NCBI GenBank assembly: GCA_900491605.1
Contig: UESW01004235.1
Location: 731,462-795,461, forward strand
Reading direction: 5' to 3'
From: Calamus simplicifolius
Lineage: Eukaryota > Streptophyta > Magnoliopsida > Arecales > Arecaceae
DNA length: 64,000 bases
Program-made: the position numbers and the translations under genes
The notes under the pieces: generated by a model
Databases searched by the model: none
Seen by the model: the letters and a program-made list of their open reading frames with translations, nothing else
What the model was told of the DNA's origin: nothing
In this document: positions 35,529-47,929 of the stretch, in pieces
Numbering within the stretch: the first letter of the stretch is position 1
Layout: each line of letters begins with the position of its first letter

Positions 35529-37077
35529 GAAAAGGCTTAGATGAGTTGAGTTGAGTATAAAAAGAGAGAATTGTGAAGAAAAATTCATCCATTAATCACA
35601 AAATTCATTACTGACTAACAATATGAGCTCAACTCAGCTCAACTCATCTAAGCCTTTTTCCAACCATATGGGGTCGGTTACATGAATCTGCTTCCTCCAC
35701 TCTGCTATATTCAGGACCAAGTCGACATTCAAATTACAAATAGTTATATATTTTTTAATTATTTTGTTCATGTTAGTTTAGGTCACCTCTACCTTTATCC
35801 TTATGATAAATTGTAAAAATATCACTCTTTCTAACTGGAGCATCTAAAGGTCTACATTGTATATGTCCAAACCACCGTAATTGATTTTTCTCATTTTATC
35901 TTTAATTGGGTTACTCTATCATTTCTCTTATATGTTTATTTCTAATTCTATCTTTTAAAGTTTTACTATAAATCCATCTTAACATACGCATTTCTTGACA
36001 CTTAATTTATTCACATGTTGTTTCAATATTGCCCAACACTTCATTCCAAATAGCATAACTGGCCTAATAGCAGTTTTATAAAAATTTTCTTTTAATTTTA
36101 ATGTGATGCGCCAATTATACAATACTCCCGAAGTACTCCTCCACTTAATCCATCCTACTTTAACTCTATGATTCACATCTTCACCTATTTCACCTTCTTG
36201 CTGGATAATTGATCCTAAATATCTAAATTTTTTACTTCTTGATATCTCTTGGCTTGTAATCTTCACTGCTTCTTTATTATATTTTTACTCCCACTAAAAT
36301 TATATTTCATATATTTAGTTTTATTTCTACTAATCTTAAAATCTTTAGAAAGCCTCTCTTCAAATATCTAGCTTAGCATTTACTCCAGATTTAGTTTCAT
36401 CAATCAACACTATATCATCTGCAAATAACATACACCATGAGATATCATTTTAAATATATTTGGTTAATTCATCCATTACTAATATAAAAAGATATGAATT
36501 TAAGGCAGATCCTTAATGTAAACATACAGTAATTAAAAATTCACTAGTTTCTCTTATTGTTATTTTAACAATAGTTATTACTCTATCATATATATCTTTT
36601 ATCAATTCTATGTACCTTTTGGTAACTCCTTTTTTCTTTAAAACCCATAATATTATTTTTCTAGGTACTTATCATATGCTTTCTCTAAATCAATAAAGAA
36701 CATATGAAGGTCTTTTTTCTTTTCTTTATATCTTTCCATAATCTTCTTAATAAATAAATAGCTTACATAGTCGATCTTTCAGACTTAAATCCAAATTGAT
36801 TATTTGACACCAAAGTTTCAGCTCTTATTCGATTTTCTATTACTCTCTCCCATAATTTCATTGTATGACTTATTAGCTTAATCCATCTATAATTTACACA
36901 ATTTTGAATTTCTTCTTTATTTTTGTATATGGATATTAATATGCTTTTTCTCTAATCATCCGGTATTTTTTTAGTTGCTACAATCCTGTTAAATAAATTG
37001 GTTAACCACATGACTTCAATTTCTCCTAAGCCTTTATAAACTTCAATAGGGATCATATCTAGTCCTAATGCCTTTGC
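35529..37077 (-). mobile_element. RTE LINE fragment plus an inverted LINE tail
   Basis: The main minus-strand copy (35628-37077) holds RT: IPIEVYKGLGEIEVMWLTNLFN near 37070-36990, then EISRSKKFRYLGSIIQQEGE and MLFGMKCWAILKQHVN. It is truncated at its 5' end inside a Copia gag, with a possible 5-bp duplication ATGAG (35623-35627 and 37078-37082). A separate 29-bp LINE 3' tail in the opposite orientation lies at 35529-35557, so two LINE tails face each other across about 70 bp. Confidence 0.8.
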
Positions 37078-37740
37078 ATGAGTCATCAGCGATCCAATCA
37101 ATTCTTCAAGAGATGGAGTGTTTAGATCCTTGGCTTCTTGTATTGCATTGACTTTAGCCTCCCAAGACCTAAGTAAGGATCTCAATACCTTTCTCATAAG
37201 ATCAGCATTAGTGTAAGATTTACCAAGACTTTTAAGCTCATTTATGATGTCAGTAAATCTAGTAAACATATCAAAATACTTTCATAAGATTCCATTTTAA
37301 ACAATTCATATTTATGAACAAACATATTTATCTTAGATTCTTTCACTTGATTAGTACCCTCATGGGTAACCTCTAATTTATCCCAAATCTCTTTGCAGAT
37401 ATACAAGTAGATATGCGATTAAACTCATTTGCATCTAAAGAACAATATAAAACATTCATGGCTTTAGCATTTAGTTGAGCCATTTTCTTATCATGCACAT
37501 CCCATTCCGTTTTCGGTTTGGGAACAACAATATCATCAGATTTAATAGTGGGTGTGTGAGGTCCATTGACTATGATGCTCCATAAATCATAATCAAGTGC
37601 TTGAATAAATATTTTCATTCGTGCTTTCCAATAAGTGTAATTAGTGCCATTAAATAGTGGTGGTCTATTGGTAGATTACCCCTCACTCAATATGAAACTT
37701 ATTTGGGTTGTTATGATTTTTGGCTCAAAGCTTTTTAAGG
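37078..37740 (-). pseudogene. Ty1/Copia gag fragment
   Basis: Read on the minus strand from 37740: PPLFNGTNYTYWKARM, KIFIQALDYDLWSIIVNGP, EWDVHDKKMAQLNAKAMNVLYCSL, then after a frameshift MFTRFTDIINELKSLGKSYTNADLMRKVLRSL and SLEELIGSLMTH. This is the UBN2-type Copia gag order. It is cut at about 37078 by the LINE, and no protease, integrase or RT of this element is found in the window. The PBS lies directly upstream. Confidence 0.85.
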
Positions 37741-37755
37741 CTTAAAATCAAGAGC

Positions 37756-37771
37756 ACCTGCTCTAATACCA
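37756..37771 (-). other. tRNA-Met primer binding site of the Copia element
   Basis: Minus strand TGGTATTAGAGCAGGT, starting two bases after the LTR end at 37774. It matches the 3' end of initiator tRNA-Met with one mismatch in the first 13 bases. Confidence 0.8.
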
Positions 37772-37859
37772 ATTGTTGCCCAGATATAGCAACCCAAAGA
37801 GGGGTGAATTGAGTTTCTCAAAAATTAACTAGACTAACACTACAAGAAAATACTGAAAT

Positions 37860-38875
37860 AGTGACGCAAGTTTAGCGACGCAATTTGCGTCGCTAAATTG
37901 CGACCACTTTGCGATGCCTCTGTGACAACAAAATATTGCGATGCAATTAGCGACGCATTAGCGACTCAATTAACCAGAAAATTTAAAAAAATTAATATTT
38001 TAATATTGCGACGCAAATAATGCATCATAATATTTTTAAATTAATTTTTTATAAAATTTAAATATCAGAAAAAAATATTGCGATGCAACTCAGTGCGTCG
38101 CAATTTTTTGTAACAGAATTAAATATGTTAAATAGCGACGCATTAGCGATGCATTAAAATAGAAAATTAGAGAAATTATTTTTAATTTAGCGACGCACCA
38201 ATTGCGTCGCAAATAATTTAAATGAAATTAATTTTATAAAATTTAAATATCAAAAAAAAATATTGCGACGCAACACAGTGCATCGCAATATTTTTAAAAG
38301 AATTAAATATATTAAACAGCGATGCATTAGCGACGCAACAAACCAAAAAATTAGAAAAATTATTTTTAATTTAGTGACGCACCAATTGCATCGCAAATAA
38401 TTTAAATAAAATTAAATTTTTTAAAGTATAATATTTAAAAAATATTGCGATGCATTTAGTGCGTCGCAATGTTTTGAAAAAAATTAAATATTTTAAATAG
38501 CGATGCATTAGCGATGCAATAAACCAGAAAATAAATTAAAATTATTTTTTAATTTAGAGATGCAATAAATGCGTCACAATTATTTTAAATAAAATTAAAT
38601 TTTATAAAGTATAAATATGAGAAAAAATAATTACGACGTAATACAGTGCGTTGCAATGTTTTTAAAAAATTAATTATGTTAAATAGCGACGCATTAGCAA
38701 CGTAGTGAACCAAAAAATTAATTAAGAAAATTCTGTTTTAATATAGCGACGCACTTGTTGCGTCGTAATTATTATAATTAAAATTAATTTTTTATATAAT
38801 ATAATTATCATATTAAAAAATTACCACGCTACCCTTTGCGTCGTAATATATTTTAAAAAATTAATTATGTTAAAT
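37860..38875. repeat. CACTA left subterminal repeats, block 1
   Basis: More than 15 copies of GCGACGCA or TGCGTCGC (and one-base variants), often in inverted pairs 5-20 bases apart, in AT-rich spacer of about 90-bp periodicity. Confidence 0.9.
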
Positions 38876-41800
38876 AGCGATCAGTCCAAAATCATCGTGA
38901 CCGATCGGAATAAGGGCTTGGATCGATCGCAACCCTCGGATCGTCGCCGATCGGACCGATCGCCATGGTTCGAGATCGGTAGTGCCGATCGGGATCACGG
39001 CTTCGATCGATCGCAACCGTTGGATCGTCGCCGATCTTGGACCGATCGCAACGGTCCGGGATCGGTCGTGGCCGATCGGGATCAGGGCTTGGATCGATTG
39101 CAACCGTCGGATCGTCGCCGATCGGACCGATCGCCATGGTCCGAGATCGGTCGTGGCCGATCGGGATCACGGCTTGGATCGATCGCAACCGTCGGATCAT
39201 CGCCGATCTTGGACCGATCGCAATGGTCCGGGATCGGTCGAGGCCGATCAGGATCAAGGCTTGGATCGATCGCAACCGTCGGATCATCGCCGATCAGACC
39301 GATCGCCACGGTCCGAGATCGGTCGTGGCCGATCGGGATCATGGCTTGGATCGATCGCAACCGTCGGATCGTCGCCGATCTTGGACCGATCGCAATGGTC
39401 CGAGATCGATCGTGGCCGATCGGGATCAGGGCTTGGATCGATCACAACCGTCGGATCTTTGCCGATCGGACCGATCGCCACGGTCCGAGATCAGTCGTGG
39501 CCGATCGGGATCAGGGCTTGGATCGATTGCAACCGTCAGATCGCCAGCGATCTTGGACCGATCGCAACGGTCCAGGATCGGTCGTGGCCGATCGGGATCA
39601 AGGCTTGGATCGATCACAATCGTCGGATCTTTGCTGATCGGACTGATTGCCACGGTCCAAGATCGGTCGTGGCCGATCGGGATCAGGGCTTGGATCGATC
39701 GCAATCGTCGGATCGTCGCCGATCGGACCGATCACCACGGTTCAAGATCGGTCGTGGCCGATCGGGATCACAGATTGGATCGATCGCAACCGTCGGATCG
39801 TCGCCGATCTTGGACCGATCACAATGGTCCGGGATCGGTCGTGGCCAATCGGGATCAAGGCTTGGATCGATCACAACCGTCGGATCTTTGCCGATCGGAC
39901 CGATCGCCACGGTCCGAGATCAGTCGTGGCCGATCGGGATCAGGGCTTGGATCGATCGCAACCGTCGGATCATCGCCGATCATGGACCGATCGCAATGGT
40001 CCGGGATCGGTCGTGGCCGATCGGGATCAGGGCCTGGATCGATCACAACCGTCAGATCTTTGCTGATCGGACCGATCGCCATGGTCCGAGATCAGTCGTG
40101 GCCGATCGGGATCAGGGCTTGGATCGATTGCAACCATCAGATCGCCAGCGATCTTGGACCGATCGCAACGGTCCGGGATCGATCGTGGCCGATCGGGATC
40201 AGGGCTTGGATCGATCACAACCGTCGGATCTTTTGCCGATCGGACCGATTGCCACGGTCCGAGATCGGTCGTGGCCGATCGGGATCAGGGCTTGGATCGA
40301 TCGCAACCGTCGGATCGTCACCGATCTTGGACCGATCGCAACGTTTCGGGATCGGTCGTGGCCGATCGGGATCAGGGCTTAGATCGATCACAACCGTTGG
40401 ATCTTTGCCGATCGGACCGATTGCCACGGTCCAAGATCGGTCGTGGCCGATCGGGATCAGGGCTTGGATCGATCGCAACCGTCGGATCGTCGCCGATCGG
40501 ACCGATCGCCACGGTTCGAGATCAGTCATGGCCGATCGGGATCACGGCTTGGATCGATCGCAACCATCGGATCATCGCCGATCTTGAACCGATCGCAACG
40601 GTCCGGGATCGGTCGTGGCCGATCGGGATCAGGGCTTGGATCGATCGCAACCGTCGGATCGTCGCCGATCGGACCGATCGCCACGGTCCGAGATCGGTTG
40701 TGGCCGATCGGGATCACAGCTTGGATCGATCGCAACCGTCGGATCGTCGATGATCTTGGACCGATCGCAATGGTCCAGGATTGGTCATGGTCGATCGGGA
40801 TCAGGGCTTGGATCGATCACAACCGTCGGATCTTTGCCGATCGGACCGATTGCCACGGTCCGATATCGGTCGTGGCCGATCGGGATCGGGGTTTGGATTG
40901 ATCGCAACCGTCGGCTCGTCGCCGATCTTGGACCGATCGCAATGGTCCAGGATCGGTCGTGGCCGATCGGGATCATGGCTTGGATCGATCACAACCGTCG
41001 GATCTTTGCCGATCGGACCGATTGCCACGGTCCAAGATCGATCGTGGCCGATCGGGATCAGGGCTTGGATCGATCGCAACCGTCGGATCGTCGTCGATCG
41101 GACCGATCGCCACGGTCCGAGATCGGTCGTGGCCGATCGGGATCACGACTTGGATCGATCGCAACCGTCGGATCGTCGCCGATCTTGGACCGATCGCCAC
41201 GGTCCGAGATCGGTCATGGCCGATCGGGATCACGGCTTGGATCGATCGCAACCGTCGGATCGTCGCCGATCTTGGACCGATCGCAACGGTCCGGGATCGG
41301 TCGTGGCCGATCGGGATCACGGCTTGGATCGATCACAACCGTCAGATCTTTGCCGATCGGACTGATTGCCACGGTCCGAGATTGGTCGTGGCCGATCGGG
41401 ATCAGGGCTTGGATCGATTGCAACCGTCAGATCATCGCCGATTGGACCAATCGCCACGGTCCGAGATCGGTCATGGTCGATCGGGATCACGGCTTGGATT
41501 GATCACAACCGTCGGATCATCTCCAATCTTGGACCGATCTCCACGGTCCGAGATCGGTCGTGGCCGATCGGGATCATGGCTTGGATCGATCGCAACCGTC
41601 GGATCATCGCCGATCTTGGACCGATCGCAACGGTCCGGGATCGGTCGTGGCCGATCGGGATTAGGGCTTGGATCGATCGCAAACCGTCGGATCATCGCCG
41701 ATCGGACCGATCGCCATGGTCCGAGATCGGTCGTGGCTGATCGGGATCATGGCTTGGATCGATCACAACCGTCGAATCGTCGCCGATCTTGGACCGATCG

Positions 41801-42062
41801 CAATGGTCCGGGATCGGTCGTGGCCGATCGGGATCATGGCTTGGATCGATCACAACCGTCGGATCTTTGCCGATTGGACCGATTGCCACGGTCCGAGATC
41901 GGTCGTGGCCGATCGGGATCAGAGCTTGGATCGATCGCAACCGTCGGATCGCCAGCGATGTTGGACCGATCGCATCGGTCTGGAATCAGACTGATTGCCA
42001 CGGTCCGAGATCGGTCGTGGCCGATCGGGATCAGGGCTTCGATCGATCGAAAACGTCGGATC
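38876..42062. repeat. GATC-rich minisatellite, alternating 85/87-bp units
   Basis: About 37 head-to-tail units built around GTGGCCGATCGGGATC. Spacing of the GCCGATCGGG word from 38984 runs 87, 85, 87, 85, 87, 85, 87, then mostly alternating, so the true period is a 172-bp dimer. The longer unit reads GATCTTGGACC and the shorter GATCGGACC. Each unit holds about eight GATC sites. GC- and CpG-rich, in sharp contrast to its flanks. Long open frames in all phases are a by-product of the missing stop words. Confidence 0.95.
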
Positions 42063-43140
42063 ACTTATAATTACTCAAAAAAAAAGTTATGAAAAAGTTT
42101 TAAAAAATATTTTAAATTATTGCGACGCATTAGCGACGTATTTTAGAAGAAAAATTAAACAAATATTGTGACGCAATGTATGCGTCGCAATATTTTTAGT
42201 AAATATAATTTTATCAATATTAATAAATAAAAAAAATATAATATTGCGATGCATAATTTGCGTCGCAATTATTTTTAAATAAATATATCTAATTAAAAAT
42301 ATTAAAAAATTATTGCGATGCAATAAGGCGTCACAATTATTATCATAAATTATTAATATTAACATTAATAAATAATTAAGAATTTTTGCGACTCCGTAGC
42401 GACGCATTTTAGGAAAAAAATAAACAAATATTACGACGACATTTATGCGTCACAATTATTTTTAGTAAAAACAAAATTTTTTATTATTAAAAATAAAAGT
42501 AATATAATATTGCGATGCATAAGTTGCGTCGCAATGTTTTTAAAATAAATTTATGTAATTAAAAATTTTATAAAATATATTACGACGCAATTTTTCATCG
42601 CAATTATTAACATTAATTATAAATATTATCATTTATAAATATTAAAAAATTATTGCGACGCCTTAGCGACACATTTTATTAAAAAAATAAAAAAATATTT
42701 TGATGAAATATATGCATCGTAATTATATTATTAAAATACATATAGCTGATTAAAAATATTAAAAATTTATTGCGATGCATTTTTGCATCGCAATTATTAT
42801 CATAAATTTAAATATTATCATTTAAAAATATTTAAAATTATTGCGATACACTGATTGCGTTGCAATTATGTAATAAGTTATTATTTTAATCAATTTAAAT
42901 ATTAAAAAATTATTGCGATGCCTTAGCGACGCAATTCTTAGAAAATAAAAATAAATTTCCCGCCGGATGTTGGCGCCAAGTTAGCGACGCATTAGCGACG
43001 CAATTATTGGCGTCGCTATTTTTTCATAAATTAATAATAAAACCATATTAACGATGGATTAGCGACGCACTAATGCATCGCTAAGACATAATAAAATAAA
43101 AAAAATATTGCGACCATATAGCGACGCAAATAATTGCGTC
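42063..43140. repeat. CACTA left subterminal repeats, block 2
   Basis: Continuation of the GCGACGCA/TGCGTCGC array on the other side of the minisatellite. This shows that the minisatellite expanded inside the subterminal region. Confidence 0.9.
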
Positions 43141-43144
43141 GCTA

Positions 43145-43312
43145 AGTACTTATATATAAACTAGCCTTCTCTTCTTCTTCTTCCCCGTCTTGACCTAGCC
43201 GCCGTCGTGCTCTAAAATTTTCTGGCACCCACCTTGCTGCTCCGGCGCCTCCCCTGTGGTCCTCCGGCTCCCCGGCGTTCTCATTGACTCCGGCTTCTTC
43301 TCTCGACCAAGG
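43145..43312 (+). promoter_or_regulatory. CACTA internal promoter and leader exon
   Basis: A TATATATAA box at about 43150-43158 follows the last TGCGTCGC word. A CT-rich leader then ends in the donor-like CCAAG|GTAAGCC at about 43311. This resembles the start of a transposon gene on the plus strand. No ATG-initiated protein was recognised in it. Confidence 0.55.
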
Positions 43313-43359
43313 TAAGCCCCTACACTCTAAAATTTTTTTTTTTTAATGATTTCCCTCCG

Positions 43360-44340
43360 GCCACGGCCGCTACCGTGGCCGGCAGTGGCCTGGCCACGGT
43401 GGCCAGGTCACTGTCACAAATTTTTTTTTTTTTTTTCTTAACAGGGGGGGGGGGGGGGGACCCCCCGCCCCCCCCCCCCTTTTATTTCTTGTTCGGCCAC
43501 AGCCGTGGCCGCGGCCGGACAAGGCGGCCACCGCTGCCGTGGCCGGCAGTGGCCTGGCCACGGTGGCAGGCCACTGTCACAATTTTTTTTTTTTTTCTTA
43601 ACAGGGGGGGAAACCCCCCCGCCCACCCCCCCTTTTATTTCTTGTCCGGCCACGGCCGTGGCTTCTCCGGCCACGGCTGTGGCTTCTCTGGCCACGGCCG
43701 CTGCCGTGGCCGGCAGTGGCCTGGCCACGGTGGCCAGGCCACTGTCACAAATTTTTTTTTTTCTTAACAGGGGGGGGGAACCCCCCGCCCCCCCACCTTT
43801 TATTTCTTGTCCGGCCATGGCCGTGGCCGCGGCCGGAAAAGGCAGCCACGGCCGCTGCCGTGGCCGTCTTCTCTGGCCACGGCCGCTGCCGTGGCCGGCA
43901 GTGGCCTGGCCACCGTGGCCAGGCCACTGTCACAAAAAAAAATTTTTTTTTTCTTAACAAAGTGGGGGAGGGGGGGGAAACCCCCCGCCCCCCTCCCCCT
44001 TTTATTTCTTGTCCGACCACGGCCGTGGCCGCGGCCGGACAAGGCGGCCACGGCAGCGGCCGCGGCCGGACAAGGCGGCCACAGCAGCGGCCGTGGCTGC
44101 CTTCTCCGGCCACGGCCGCTGCCGTGGCCGGCAGTGGCCTGGCCACGGTGGCCAGGCCACTGTCACAAAATTTTTTTTTTCTTAACAAAGGGGGGGGGGA
44201 ACCCCTCGCCCCCCCCCCCCCCCCTTTTTGTCTTGTCCGGCCATGGCCGCGGCCGCGGTCGGACAAGGCGGCCACGGCCGCTGCCGTGGCTGGCCAGACC
44301 ACTGTCACTCAAAAAAAAAAAAAATTTGGCCACTGTCACT
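43360..44340. repeat. GC-rich tandem repeat with T-tract/ACAG modules (5 units)
   Basis: Five ~155-220-bp units, each with GGCCACGG palindromes, GCCACTGTCACAAA, a 10-18-base T tract, CTTAACAG (or CTTAACAAAG), and a G-run/C-run pair. The T tract plus ACAG looks like a splice acceptor repeated in the predicted first intron. Open frames here are low-complexity Ala/Gly/Arg/Pro translations and not genes. Confidence 0.85.
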
Positions 44341-45296
44341 AAAAAAAAATTAGTTAGGGGGGGCCACGGAGCTGTTTGGATAGACTGATTGTTATGTCTT
44401 GATTATTCAATAATATTGTAATGCTAGATAGGAAGTCTTGTTGTATTATTATTTAATTTGTATAATGTTTATGCAATAATTAATTTAAGCAGAATGTTTA
44501 TGCAATAGTATTTGTGCATTTGTAATTATTTACATTTGTTATGTCTTGATTATTTATATTCTGCTGCAAACTAAATGATGCATTAAATTATATAATGCTA
44601 AATAAAAAGTCTTATTGTAATATTATTTAATTTCCAGTAACAAATTAGTAGTTTCAATGATTTACATTTAGTATTCGCAAACATTTGTATTTGACACAAT
44701 AATCTTAAAAGTTAGTGATTACATGTATAATTCATAAGAAGTTAAGAATAACAAGCATAAGTTCGATTGTCTTCGGACTTCCATAATCACAGCACTTTAA
44801 CCTTTAGACCGTTTGAGAATTTGTAAGCCTTAGTCTTGCAAATTCTCAAATTGTCCTGGTGGACAGTTTGGAAATATTTCTTACGACATGTTAGTCTGCT
44901 AGTAATCATCATGGGGTGAGATTTCGGTTTGTATTTGCTCATACGTTCTCCTAGTGTGGCTTATATACCACACATTTAGGAGAACATATGGGGAAATGCT
45001 ACCAAAATTTCAATGTAACCGATCGATGATAATTAATAGCAGAATAACATATCACTTAGAGATCCAAATGGTGATGTCCAAGAAATTGCGGATGCAAATG
45101 TTCGGTTTCCTTCCGATGATAATGAAACTGATTCGCAATCCGATACGGCATCGGATGTTGAACCAACATTTCACGAAACAAATGACACCGATTAAACATA
45201 GAGGTTTTTTAAAATTTAACTTTTTTTATAAGTGTTAAATTCTTACATAGTCAATCATTAATCGTAATTTAATTGTGTGAATCTTTAGTATTTTCA
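44341..45296. other. CACTA internal, AT-rich, no domain recognised
   Basis: Probably intronic sequence of the transposon gene. An Asp/Glu-rich stretch near 45065-45200 (EIADANVRFPSDDNETDSQSD on the plus strand) may be a degenerate exon. Confidence 0.4.
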
Positions 45297-45300
45297 GTAT

Positions 45301-46005
45301 AACGGGCAGAGGTAGATCTACCGACGACAGACGGAGTGAGCAGAGACGTAGCCCTGCTACATCAGATCACATGAGCGTCGGAGATGGAGAGTTTGAATCT
45401 CCAGCAGAGGCGCAACCTTCGATCTCTCTAGAGTATTACCATCCAGCCGATCGGTACAGACCTCCGAGAGTTCTTCCACCATCGGCTGCACTGTACTTCG
45501 ATTTGATGCTCAGGGGATGTAAGTATATACTAATTAAAAATATATGTTTATGTTTTTAAGTCAATTACTTATAAACATGCATTTTTTTAAAGATTCATTG
45601 AGCAGCATCATGTATCCAGCCACATCAGTGCCGTATTTCAGAGCCGTGCAGATCCCAGTGGCTACGATTGGCGCCACGTATCTCCAGCCACGCGGGAGTT
45701 TTATTTTTCTGAGTTTCAGGTAAACTTATTAAATATAATTTATCAGTGATATAAAATTTCTTAAACTTAATAAATTCAGAAACTAACTGTTTATTTTAAT
45801 GCAGAAAAAGTTTACAGGACCTTCGCAGATCTATTGCAGAGGAGATTCGTCAGGAGGTCGAGCAGGATTTTAAGGATCGTATGCGAGGCCGGGATCAGGA
45901 GGTTGCAGACATGCGAGATGAGATGCATTATTTGCGGAATATGGTTAGATGCTTATCGCAGAGTCTTCAGCCTCCACAGCCTCCACGTGATCGCCCAGAT
46001 TCTTG
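45301..46005 (+). pseudogene. CACTA transposase-associated (Transposase_24-like) gene remnant
   Basis: Three exon-like blocks. (1) 45301-45518 with RSTDDRRSEQRRSPATSDHM and PPSAALYFDLMLRG, ending at a GTAAGT donor. (2) 45593-45720 with EQHHVSSHISAVFQSRADPS and YDWRHVSPATREFYFSEFQ, ending at GTAAAC. (3) 45806-46005 with AEEIRQEVEQDFKDRMRG, a coiled-coil-like MRDEMHYLRNMV and the stop after PPRDRPDS. Block 2 and the C-terminal coiled coil match the style of Transposase_24 proteins carried by plant CACTA elements. Joining block 1 to block 2 at the visible splice sites does not keep that frame, so it is either decayed or spliced differently. Confidence 0.6.
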
Positions 46006-46179
46006 ATGTATTTTTCTTTTCTTTTTTTATGTTGTAAAAACTTCAAAATTTTAATATATAAATTATTTTTGGAAATTTATTATTGTTTGGATTGAGTGAA
46101 AAATGTTTGTATCAATATTTAGATTTAGCAAAATTGTATTAACCGTTTTAATTTTTAATCTTTTATATTTTTTTAAAAA

Positions 46180-46743
46180 CAAAATTTGCGACGCATTAGC
46201 GACTGAAATTGCATCGCTAATATTTTAAAATATTATTATTAAATATTGCGACGCAATGACCTGGCATCGTAATAATTTAAAAATAAATTTAATAGCGATG
46301 CATTAGCGACTAAAATTGAGTCGCTATTTATCTTAAAAATTTTTAATAAATATTGCGACGCAATGACCCTGCGTCATAATATTTTAAAATAATTTTTATT
46401 TGCGATGCATTAGCGACTCAAATTGCGTCGCTATTATACCAAAAATATTATTATTAAATATTGCAATGCAGCTGGATGCGTCACAATATTGTGACGCAAT
46501 TTAGTGCGTCGCAATATTTAATAATAATTTTTTAAAAAATTAATTTTAAATTTAGCGACGCATTTGCATGCGTCGCAGTTGCATCGCAGAGAGTCGCAAT
46601 ATTGCGACGCAATTGCGACAAATGGGTATTGCGACGGACATTCCAGCGATGCCGTCATGCGTCGCTATTGCGTCGCAATATAATGTTTAGCGATGCAATT
46701 GCGATGCATTTGGGCGTCGCAATAATTTATTTCTCTTGTAGTG
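46180..46743. repeat. CACTA right subterminal repeats and TIR
   Basis: Dense GCGACGCA/TGCGTCGC words, ending in the terminal inverted repeat TTTCTCTTGTAGTG. Confidence 0.9.
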
Positions 46744-46959
46744 TAATTAGCAATTATGTGCAATTAAATTTTCTTTCACAAATAAGCTAAGTGTAGTGCA
46801 GTGAAGATATATGCAAGCAACACAATAAAGAGCACAACCAAACACAAGGGATTTATAGTGGTTCGGTGCCAACCTGCACCTACATCCACTTCCCAAGAAC
46901 ACCTTGAAAATTTTACTATCACCACTAGCCTACCTGGCTAGCAAACTTGTTTACGGGTA

Positions 46960-47230
46960 CAAGCTATCAAGTCTTACATACTAGCCTTCCAAGCTAGTCT
47001 TCTTGTTTACGGGTACAAGGGAACCTTACACACTAGCCCTCCAAGCTAGTCTTCTTATTTACGGGTATAAGGGGACCTTACACACTAACCCTTCAAGCTA
47101 GTCTTCTTGTTTACGGGTACAAGGAGACCTTACACACTAGCCCTCCAAGCTAGTCTTCTTGATTACGGGTACAAGGGGACCTTACACTCTAGCCTTCCAG
47201 GCTAGCACACTTGTTTATGGGCACAAGCAA
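46960..47230. repeat. ~57-60-bp tandem repeat in the Copia LTR (about 5 units)
   Basis: Units contain CCAAGCTAGTCTTCTTGTTT, ACGGGTACAAGGGGACC and TTACACACTAGCC. Confidence 0.9.
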
Positions 47231-47929
47231 GCCTTACAAGTTTAAGCACAAGTAATAGAATGTTTGATACAATAAGCTCCTAATAAATGAGCAGATAAAG
47301 CAATGAAATACTTTACAAATATTGAAGAATACTTCACAAAATGGCTTCTTCCTTTGAGCATACCGGAGCACCAATGAAGCCTTTGATTGAAGCTTGAATG
47401 CTCTTCAAAGAATGGTTGTTGAAGCTTAAATCACCACACCAAGAATCAGAAATAAATGCACTTTGGTGGCTTTGAAACAATGAATGTAACTCTCCAATAA
47501 ACCTCTCTTACAAACAATAAATCTCTCTTTTAAATGATTCTTTTCACAAAGATTTTCAACAAGATTTTCACTCTATTTTTCACACGATTTTTCACTCTTT
47601 TTCTCTTTCTTTTTCTTTTATTTTTCTTCCCCCTTTTCTTGCTCACGAAATAACTAAACAATAGCTCAATATATAAAGAAGAAAAATTATATCCGTTGCA
47701 CATTACCGTTGTGAAATAGAGAAGATATAGCCGTTGAAAGAGGAAGGAGTCCGGCCAAGAGAAGTTCCAGAAAATCCCGTTCAATAAAAATCGGTGGCAA
47801 GCATTAGCGTTCTAAAAAATGAAAAATAGAATTCCAACGATGTGAAACAAAGAACCAGTCGAGTGTTTTTAAAATATAGCATTCTAATTTGTTAAAACCG
47901 GCATTCTAAAAAGTTCAGACAAAGAGCAG

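Larger units (their letters stand above)
37838..46743 (+). mobile_element. 8.9-kb CACTA (En/Spm) DNA transposon
   Basis: It begins CACTACAAGAAAAT and ends with the inverted TTTCTCTTGTAGTG, with a 3-bp duplication TAA on each side (37835-37837 and 46744-46746). Subterminal blocks are packed with GCGACGCA / TGCGTCGC words in both orientations, as in transposase-binding regions of CACTA elements. It carries a promoter-like region, a Transposase_24-like remnant, a GC-rich intronic repeat and a 3.2-kb minisatellite. No catalytic (TNPD-type) transposase is seen, so it is probably non-autonomous. Confidence 0.92.

Noticed and set aside
38867..42092. Many long open frames (up to about 516 codons) on both strands
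   Set aside because: They are translations of the GATC minisatellite, which lacks stop words in several phases. Frames overlap on both strands and consist only of repeated Asp/Arg/Ser/Ile motifs.
43370..44390. Ala/Gly/Arg/Pro-rich open frames on both strands
   Set aside because: They follow the GC-rich tandem repeat unit for unit and include poly-Phe/poly-Lys from T/A tracts. No domain is present.
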